Origin: Trachythela sp. YZ-2020
Lineage: Eukaryota > Cnidaria > Anthozoa > Malacalcyonacea > Clavulariidae
Direction: 5' to 3'
Assembly (NCBI GenBank): GCA_016169945.1
Contig: JADLSH010000387.1
Span: forward strand, 1,054,001 to 1,118,000
DNA: 64,000 bases
This document shows, one piece after another, positions 57,691 through 64,000 of the stretch (positions are counted from its first letter, which is position 1; the number at the start of each line of letters is the position of its first letter). The position numbers and the translations under genes were made by a program. The notes under the pieces are model-generated. The model searched no databases. It was not told where the DNA came from and worked only from the letters and a program-made list of their open reading frames with translations.

Positions 57691-58641
57691 TCAGTAGACC
57701 AATAAGCTGTTTCTCTGAGCGACAGTAATAGGGATTTTTAAAGAAAGTTTTGATTTTTCATCAATTATTACTTTTACCACTACAGCGTAATTAAACATGA
57801 TGCTTTTCCTTGTTTCGACAGTCGGAATCAAGTCTATGGCAGGTTGTATATCTAACTGTACGTTTGATAGCGTCACGCACTGCTTTGTCTGGACGCTATC
57901 TGCCACTATCAGGCTCTGCAAGACTTTAATTGTGACACATTTATGCAAGCTGCGGTGATCATTTTCGTTCTCGATAAGACCCACATCTTGCACAAGCTGC
58001 GCTATAACAAATTTTGTTTGAACTTTTCTTTCGCTATTGTCCACAGTAATATTGAGAGATATTGTTTCGCCGAGGTAGTACGCGACGCGATCTAATTCAC
58101 AAGTCAGGTGCACCGAAGCTAAACCGAACAACCCGCCACGATACGACTTCTGATACATCTTCGGCATCGAAAATCCCGGAATCTTGGCCAAATCTCGAGT
58201 TTGGCAGAATTTAAATTCCTTCCGACATCTATGCGCCAAAGCATTCTTTGGTCGTATAACGGTGCTTTCGATGTGATATCGAACATAAGCTGTAATTCCA
58301 GAGTACGTTGAATTTAATTCAAGCGAAGACGGTAAATGATTCATGAGCTGAAAACTGAGCGGTAGTGTGTAACGAACGTTTTCTTGCAGTGTTGTTTTGA
58401 CCTGCTCGCTGATTGGCGTTTCAGAGGTTGGAAATATAGTTTGAACTATGTCAATGAAATCTTCGCGGCGTTCAGTGCTTGCTAAAGAAATATAAGCTTG
58501 CCCAATAAGCTTCACTTGAATTTCGTTTATCACGACTGGTTTGCTTGGGCATATCTCCAATATTCCAGACAACACACACGGTTGATAGGCGCCTTCTTCA
58601 TGTGCAAGAATAATTTTAACATCCTTAAGATCATCACTCAT
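57691..58641 (-). CDS. Arrestin domain-containing protein (alpha-arrestin-like), intronless
   Basis: A single open frame of 316 residues starts at ATG 58641 (MSDDLKDVKIIL). Residues about 5-155 resemble the arrestin N domain (YQPCVLSGILEI; YTLPLSFQLMNHLPSSLE; YVRYHIESTVIRP). Residues about 170-305 resemble the C domain (GLFGLASVHLTCELDRVAYY, then GETISLNITVDN). Alpha-arrestins act as adaptors that link membrane cargo to ubiquitin ligases and endocytosis. The usual C-terminal PPxY motifs are missing: the protein ends QRNSLLVY right after the C domain, so NEDD4-type recruitment is not evident. Lack of introns among intron-rich neighbours may mean a retrocopy, but the frame is fully open, so it looks functional. 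Confidence 0.85.
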   Translation of the reverse strand: MSDDLKDVKIILAHEEGAYQPCVLSGILEICPSKPVVINEIQVKLIGQAYISLASTERREDFIDIVQTIFPTSETPISEQVKTTLQENVRYTLPLSFQLMNHLPSSLELNSTYSGITAYVRYHIESTVIRPKNALAHRCRKEFKFCQTRDLAKIPGFSMPKMYQKSYRGGLFGLASVHLTCELDRVAYYLGETISLNITVDNSERKVQTKFVIAQLVQDVGLIENENDHRSLHKCVTIKVLQSLIVADSVQTKQCVTLSNVQLDIQPAIDLIPTVETRKSIMFNYAVVVKVIIDEKSKLSLKIPITVAQRNSLLVY

Positions 58642-58941
58642 ATTGATCTTAGTACTGTATATGCTTTAGAAAAATACAACAGTTCTCGCATCAACGCCTA
58701 TCCAAGTTGACAATCATGTGCATGCGACTCAAATACAGCTGCTTCTTGTCCAACTAATATTTTATCTAATGATTTGCATTGCAAAGTAGAGAACACGTGC
58801 TAATTAAGATAATATTGCATTGGCCTTTGTCACTTAATCTCTGTCTTATTTCTTATACATGCAGTATTCAAGCTTTTAAAATCTTATTAACAACTTGTCG
58901 TCCATGTCAATTCTGCATGATCGAAAGCCTTTATCAATCTA

Positions 58942-59335
58942 CAGGTGTCCCAAAAAAAAAGTAAACCCTTTGAAATTGAAACAACCTATTGTATTCAAAC
59001 AACCTATTGTATTCAATTCACACATGGGTATAATTAAGAAAAACTTGAACTATGTGTTAAGAAAGGATTCAGAAGCTTTTTGTCTTCGTTTGAGGCCTGT
59101 TTTACATGTCGAATTTCCGTTGAATTTAACAATTTAATATGAAATATCTTTGTGGACGGCAATTCGTCATCTAAAACAGGCCTCAAACGAAGACAAACAG
59201 CTTCTGAATCCTTTCTTAACACACAGTTCAAGTTTTTCTTAATTATACCCATGTGTGAATTGAATACAATATGTTGTTTGAGAGCAATGCTAATTTCAAT
59301 TTCAAAGGGTTTATACTTTTTTGGGGGACACCCTG
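58942..59335. mobile_element. Foldback mariner-type MITE
   Basis: The ends CAGGTGTCCCAAAAAAAAAG and CACCCTG are flanked by TA. The arms pair over about 170 bp (for example CGTTTGAGGCCTGTTTTA and its complement) around a centre near 59135. It lies upstream of the arrestin gene start (300 bp away). Confidence 0.85.
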
Positions 59336-59919
59336 TATTATACCGCATGAAAATGGAGGGAAGATTCCCCAAAAAAGGTCATTTTGAAATTCAATATATG
59401 AACTAAACAAGACGAGTATTTGGGAATGTAAATTTTCAAATTAAATAAGACATAATCAGACAGAATGAAATATATAAAATAATTAACATACAGTATATAT
59501 ATACGTAGCGAGAACACCGCGTCACCGCGGAAACGAAATTGTATTTCATTCTGACTGATGATGAGTATGAAATACAGTCGAAAATTTACAGCCTCAAAAA
59601 ATCGTCCTCAGTTCAGTTCATAAAATGAATTTGAAGATCACCTTTTTCTTCAGAATCTGTCTATTTATAAATTTTTTGAGATTGTCGGCTGGCTATGGTT
59701 TTTATCCGCGCAGGCATTCTAAAAACATCCCACGTTCTAACATTTTCCAATTAGTTCAGACTAATTAAGTGGCACAAACGTTATATTCATTATTAATAAT
59801 AGATATGAAACGATATCAGCATTACTCCCATTAGTTCTGATTGGTAAAGAAAAAAAGTCGCCAATATTAAAAACCAAAAATGTCAATTTATTAAATCAGC
59901 TTCTTCAGGTAGTTTTTCA
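59336..59919. other. Spacer, no gene seen
   Basis: AT-rich sequence without recognisable features. Confidence 0.5.
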
Positions 59920-60806
59920 CCTACCACATATATACGCAAGTTCTCATCCTGCTGAACTTCATAATACTGCGGAAGAGTTGAACTCCTCGCTGAACTTTGT
60001 GAGTTCCTGGTCCAGTGAATCCCACCTAGCTCTTAACCCTAGCAAGACGAAGGCTATGTTATTTTCTACACGCCAAATGTCTCGGGTTCATGGATTAGAC
60101 ACGAATCGTCCCCTTATCAATATTTCAAATAAGACTTTGGAATACGTAGAGGTCTTCAAACTACTTAGAGTACATTTTCACGAGAACCTGAAATGGGATG
60201 AGCAGGTTAAAGTTATTGGCAAAAGTTGCTATGGTACAATTAGGATTCTCAAGCAGATTAAGAACTTTACAGATTTTAAACTTAGGAAACAGCTAGTTGG
60301 ATCACTAGTCCTTTCAGTGACACTGTTTTTTACCCATTACCCGATTTTCTCCTCAAGCGCCTACAGCGCCTCCAATTCGCTATGGGATTCCTGGGATGCT
60401 ATGTAAACACTACAGCTGATATTTTGAAACTGCTGGTTTCCTCTTAAAGAACTCAGAGATTATTCTCTGCTAAAACTGCAAATAACACAGCCTGTTAGAA
60501 ATCGTAGATCTACTATAGCACCTAGGTTAGTTATGCCATTAATCACAAATACATTTCAGTATTCGGCTTCGAAGATATTTAATTATTTGCCAGTTCAGAT
60601 AAGGAACTGTTTAGACTACAAACATTATTGCGCTATGTGTAAAGCCCTCCTTAAAGAGCGTGCTGTCTCTTCACTGACATTATAAACACAAATCATAGTA
60701 ATTTTTAAAGTTTTAATAGTTAGTGTTAATTTTTTAGTATGTAGTTTATCAGATGAAGAGCCTTGTAAGTGGATACTCTGATAATAAACCATTATTATTA
60801 TTATTT
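59920..60806 (+). mobile_element. LINE 3' fragment (RT C-terminal part and tail)
   Basis: From about 59922 the frame encodes the region after the RT active site (LNFVSSWSSESHLALNPSKT and QMSRVHGL), then a thumb-like part (KSCYGTIRILKQIKNF). After a frameshift near 60330 a further block (IAPRLVMPLIT, then FNYLPVQIRNCL) reaches a stop near 60686. The 3' tail ends in ATT repeats at 60782-60806, as in CR1/L2-like elements. The copy is truncated at its 5' end just past the active site. Confidence 0.8.
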
Positions 60807-61325
60807 CAACTTACACATCCCAAGCTTAAGTTTGATGTTAAGAAAGAAGTGCAATTTTACGGATTTCAGACAATTTGTTTTACTTGTAAGAAGAGTTGTC
60901 AAATTACAATATCCGGGGCATCACATCATCTACCTTATAACTACGAACAAAAGGCATGAAATAGAGTTAAATGTTTGACGTTTGATGGGGCCTCTATATG
61001 CATCTGTGTTGTCATAGAAATTAGGGAGAGGAAGGATAATATAGGTGGTTTTAACGTTGCGTCATCGTCGCCATGTTGGATGAACTTGACAAAGGATTTT
61101 CCATGTTTGCAATTCAAATTTCATCCAACGTGGCGAAAATCTCTTTGTTCTTTGAATCCCTTGGGATTGGTTGCAAACCACCTAAAACAGGATAGTGTAA
61201 TCCGTGAAATGAACCTAAATCATGAACAACAGTCAATTATCTATTTTTCATCAATGTTCTATGCTAAGCGTAAGGAAACTGGGATACTATTTAAGATTCA
61301 GCTAAACTCGTGTCCTAACATTTTA
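60807..61325. other. 3' side of the beta-helix gene, otherwise unassigned
   Basis: No gene recognised. At 61065-61140 CATGTTGGATGAA and TTCATCCAACGTGG form a small inverted repeat, perhaps another MITE. Confidence 0.4.
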
Positions 61326-63326
61326 CTACTTAACGATAAAGCTCCAGAGATCACCTTGGTAAATCACTGTCGACGATACCTCAGCGTCAACTCTCCAGTA
61401 GTATATCTCTCGAACCTCGAAAGAGTTTTGCAAATAATATACATTTGATTCATCCTCGACAGTACCTTTAAATTCCAATGAATCTGCAGATTTGCCGAAA
61501 TACACATGATGTCTGCTTGCGTCATATGCATTGAGCCACATGAGGGTATCACGGTTGGGTTTAACGGTGGAGAGGTTGGGAGGCACTGGGGTTGTTGCTT
61601 TATACAGCTGACGACCAGGTATCCAGTACGTCGTCATCTTTGGATCGTATAAATAGGGGCCGACATTATGTTCAATATACGTCGAATTCTTCACCACACG
61701 GAAGTCAAAGTTATCTGCATCTACGACTTGTTTCCGAACTTTTCCGATAACATTGTACTTTACCTCCTTCCCGGCCAGTGGGTAAACTTTCTTCTTCCGC
61801 TTCCCACCGTTCGCCGTCTGTGCACCATTTTGTAGGACAATCGAATTGTTGTTGATAGGAACTGGATTCGTGCGCACGTAACGTAAAACGCACAACACAC
61901 AGCCGTTACCTTGGTGATCTCCACCGGCGTCGCTGTATTTATCAAGCGCAAGATTATTCAAGACTGTATGGTAATCACCTTTGACCATGAGACCATTCGT
62001 GTTCATTGCTACATTTCGCAACATCGTGCCATGCATACCAACTCTGGGTGGTTGACCGTCAAAACGTAAAGCGTATTTAGGGCTGTCGTGTATCCAGTTA
62101 TGAACAAGCAATGTATTTGTTTGTGACCTTGTTTGTGTTTGAACGTGACTACCATCATTTTGTATGCGACCCCAACATTGGTGATGGAAATCATTTAACT
62201 CTACTCTGTTGTCTCCACGTCCGCTCAGCAAGTAGCCTGAGCTTGCGCCATTAAATCGAACAGTGTTACGTATAAATTTGTCACCACTTCCCATGGATAT
62301 AATCGTGCCCAAGCCTCCCCCGCTTTTATTTAACATGGCTCCACTCCAGTCGTTATATTCAAAGAGATTGTTTTGAAGAGTAACGTTAATACCACTGTAC
62401 TGCAACGCTGCACCATCAGTTCCGTAGAACGTGCAGTTGAACATTCTAAAACTCTTGGTGAAGTAGCGTCCTACGTTTGGTAATATTTTGGTCCATATTG
62501 GTGGGTATGGAAGTCCCAGCATTCTTTTGGAGTAAGACGGGAATCGGAAATGAAGAGAGTTAAATTGAAGCTGGTCGATATATTTTGCTGCGGACTCTGA
62601 GTAGGCGTACAAAGTTGTCGCAAAGAAAGTAATGTCCTCGAAATGAACATAGCGGCAATCTGTAATGGTGAAGGCGTAGGTCTGCGTTTTCCCACGAACT
62701 TCTTTTCGTTTTGGACTCTTTCCATCATTTGCCCATACATAAAGTGTTTTGGAGGTTTTCTCATAATACCATTCCCCTGGCTGATCGAGCAGGTCAAGTT
62801 TTCCCTCCAAGAAATACTGATTTAACTTTGGCTTGAAGTGGGTACTCTGAAATGTATTATTATAAGTAAAAGAGTTGCTTCCTTTGGAATGGTGAAGGAC
62901 TTTGGCCACAAATGTGTTAAAACTACCGATGTTAAGTACTGCGAGAGCATCGGTTGCGTCAATTCCACTCGCAGCCAGATTTTTCTCACCATTATCAGTC
63001 ATCATACTTGGTGTAGAATTCAAAGCTGATTTCGCCCAGAACGAGTTGTTGAAAACGGTGTAGTCAGACCACAGAGCGTTTGGCCAACGTGCATTAGTCA
63101 TCATCTCATTATCCACAAACAATTGCCAAATATCTACTTTGATGGTTGCCTTGAATACTCGTCCTTGGTATTTTCTCCATTTGGGTCTTAATATAACTGT
63201 GCCATCAATGACTGGTTGTTCATTTTTGTAACCAGCGATGATGATTGGCTTAGCTTCACTCCCATATTTTCCCCGGATGCTGACGTTTTCACGATAACGT
63301 CCAGCCAGTGAACTCAATTTGGTTAC
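61326..63326 (-). CDS. Right-handed parallel beta-helix protein with bacterial-type C-terminal module (5' exon missing)
   Basis: A single exon begins at a TTCCAG acceptor (63326, phase 0) and encodes 666 residues to the stop at 61326. The start VTKLSSLAGRYRENVSIRG and IIIAGYKNEQPVIDG is typical of pectin-lyase-fold proteins. The middle carries many N/G-rich beta-helix rungs (NCTFYGTDGAAL, LQNNLFEYNDWSGAM, LVHNWIHDSPKYALRFDG). The last 90 residues (VPPNLSTVKPNRDTLMWL, HHVYFGKSADS, YYWRVDAEV, GDLWSFIV) match the FN3-like module found in many bacterial polysaccharide-degrading enzymes. Several NxS/T sites suggest a secreted glycoprotein. The signal peptide would be in an upstream exon to the right. 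Substrate and catalytic residues cannot be named. A horizontal origin is possible but not shown. Confidence 0.82.
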   Translation of the reverse strand, partial: VTKLSSLAGRYRENVSIRGKYGSEAKPIIIAGYKNEQPVIDGTVILRPKWRKYQGRVFKATIKVDIWQLFVDNEMMTNARWPNALWSDYTVFNNSFWAKSALNSTPSMMTDNGEKNLAASGIDATDALAVLNIGSFNTFVAKVLHHSKGSNSFTYNNTFQSTHFKPKLNQYFLEGKLDLLDQPGEWYYEKTSKTLYVWANDGKSPKRKEVRGKTQTYAFTITDCRYVHFEDITFFATTLYAYSESAAKYIDQLQFNSLHFRFPSYSKRMLGLPYPPIWTKILPNVGRYFTKSFRMFNCTFYGTDGAALQYSGINVTLQNNLFEYNDWSGAMLNKSGGGLGTIISMGSGDKFIRNTVRFNGASSGYLLSGRGDNRVELNDFHHQCWGRIQNDGSHVQTQTRSQTNTLLVHNWIHDSPKYALRFDGQPPRVGMHGTMLRNVAMNTNGLMVKGDYHTVLNNLALDKYSDAGGDHQGNGCVLCVLRYVRTNPVPINNNSIVLQNGAQTANGGKRKKKVYPLAGKEVKYNVIGKVRKQVVDADNFDFRVVKNSTYIEHNVGPYLYDPKMTTYWIPGRQLYKATTPVPPNLSTVKPNRDTLMWLNAYDASRHHVYFGKSADSLEFKGTVEDESNVYYLQNSFEVREIYYWRVDAEVSSTVIYQGDLWSFIVK

Positions 63327-63360
63327 CTGGAACGATAACAGGCGGTGAAAAGTGAAGCCA
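63301..63360. repeat. Inverted duplicate of the 5' exon border, copy 1
   Basis: Blocks AGTGAACTC, CTGGAACGATAAC, AGGCGG and AAAAGTGAAGCC on the plus strand recur in the same order on the minus strand at 63862-63935. The segment includes the splice acceptor and first codons of the beta-helix exon. Confidence 0.65.
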
Positions 63361-63739
63361 AAATAACAGTGCCTACGCCATCAAACGTGATTGATTTCAC
63401 AACGGCCAAAGTTCAAAATAAGTTACGAAAATAGAAAAAAAACTTGAAAAGCTGTTAAAACCTGCACGATAACTTATTTTATCCCATATTTTTATGGCTT
63501 TCATAAACTTTTTGCACAAACTAGCTTATACGGCTTATACGACTGACAAAAAACAAAATATTTTCGCTGTTTGAACAAAAACACTGAGAAAACTAACTTA
63601 CTTCAGTCACTCAGTGACAAAGATATGTTTTCCTCCTAGTTTTCCTTCTGTAATCTTTTTAGCCAGTTACAAAGTAGAAACTACTTCGATTTGCAAAAAA
63701 ACTGTTGTTTTTTTTCCAAAAAATAACACAAAAATAGAG

Positions 63740-63845
63740 TTTACGTACGGACCGCGCAGTAAATAAGTTGTGGGGGACTGAAACTGACGTACGGACCGCG
63801 TGAAATTGACTTTTGAGGGACTGAAACTGACGTACGGACCGCGTA
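63740..63845 (+). repeat. Short tandem repeat
   Basis: GACGTACGGACCGCG (once as TTACGTACGGACCGCGCAG) occurs three times with GGGACTGAAACT spacers. Confidence 0.8.
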
Positions 63846-63861
63846 AAAGGACTGGGATTTA

Positions 63862-63935
63862 GGCTTCACTTTTTTCCGCCTGAATGATTGAATGTTATCG
63901 TTCCAGATATTAGAAATTTATGGAGTTCACTGCGT
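63862..63935. repeat. Inverted duplicate of the 5' exon border, copy 2
   Basis: Partner of 63301-63360 with a 10-bp insertion. It retains an acceptor-like TTCCAG on the plus strand at 63901-63906. Confidence 0.6.
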
Positions 63936-64000
63936 CCAGCACGTGTACGACATTCATCACCAGGCTCTGATAATGCATCAACACATGATTGTACTGTAGG
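63936..64000 (-). CDS. Candidate upstream exon of the beta-helix gene (partial)
   Basis: The minus strand from the window edge reads QSCVDALSEPGDECRTRAGR. This is the kind of segment (CxxAL..PGDEC..RAGRY) that precedes the RYRENV block in beta-helix proteins, so it fits as the preceding exon. However, no donor in a phase matching the acceptor at 63326 was found, and this stretch overlaps the edge of the inverted duplicate, so the join is unresolved. A second, truncated gene copy is an alternative. Confidence 0.4.

Noticed and set aside
58895..59406. ORFs on both strands with similar peptides
   Set aside because: They come from the two arms of a foldback mariner-type MITE.

Overview
This is a window from an animal nuclear genome. 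It is AT-rich, the genes are split by many introns with GT/AG borders, and there are dense MITEs, foldback elements, SINEs, LINE, copia-type, DIRS-type and mariner-type remnants and many satellites. The gene set (a PARP14-like mono-ADP-ribosyltransferase, a Hand-type bHLH factor, CWH43, an alpha-arrestin) and the repeat style (TTAA-GGTGGCTC elements, a Myb/SANT-like family I associate with cnidarians, tRNA-derived SINEs) suggest a cnidarian, probably an anthozoan. That placement is an impression from memory and is only moderately secure. There are no prokaryotic operons, rRNA genes or CRISPR arrays.

Layout. 1-1217: the 5' part of a Ty1/copia retrotransposon on the minus strand (gag, zinc knuckle, start of protease, a primer-binding site matching initiator tRNA). 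2051-13639 (+): six exons of a PARP14-like gene with KH-like repeats, two macrodomains, a WWE-like region and an ART domain with an H-Y-I triad. Its introns carry a multi-level transposon nest and two GATC-rich satellites. 13640-24700: gene-poor and full of MITEs, hairpins and SINEs. 24951-29631 (+): a two-exon Hand-like bHLH gene whose intron holds a large AAACT-type satellite. 29632-39100: decayed Myb/SANT-like and ZMYM/QRICH1-like pseudogenes, an unidentified pair of overlapping ORFs, and a LINE into which a six-unit tandem tRNA-SINE array has inserted with a 12-bp target duplication. 39661-55667 (+): a complete 14-exon CWH43 gene, whose introns hold a DIRS-like gag remnant, mariner and foldback elements and an 18-bp minisatellite. 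A MITE begins 44 bp past its stop codon. 57691-58641 (-): an intronless arrestin-domain gene. 59920-60806 (+): a LINE 3' fragment. 61326-63326 (-): the large last exon of a secreted-type parallel beta-helix protein that resembles bacterial polysaccharide-degrading enzymes.

The genes look functionally independent: immune or stress ADP-ribosylation, developmental transcription, GPI-anchor lipid processing, cargo sorting and a carbohydrate-active-type protein. The most notable signals are the SINE concatemer inside the LINE, the nested transposon with its empty-site counterpart about 50 kb away in the same window, the H-Y-I PARP with a degenerate second macrodomain, and the beta-helix gene with a bacterial-type C-terminal module and an inverted duplication at its 5' exon border. 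Exon borders were inferred by eye from splice consensus, reading phase and family knowledge; no transcript data were available.
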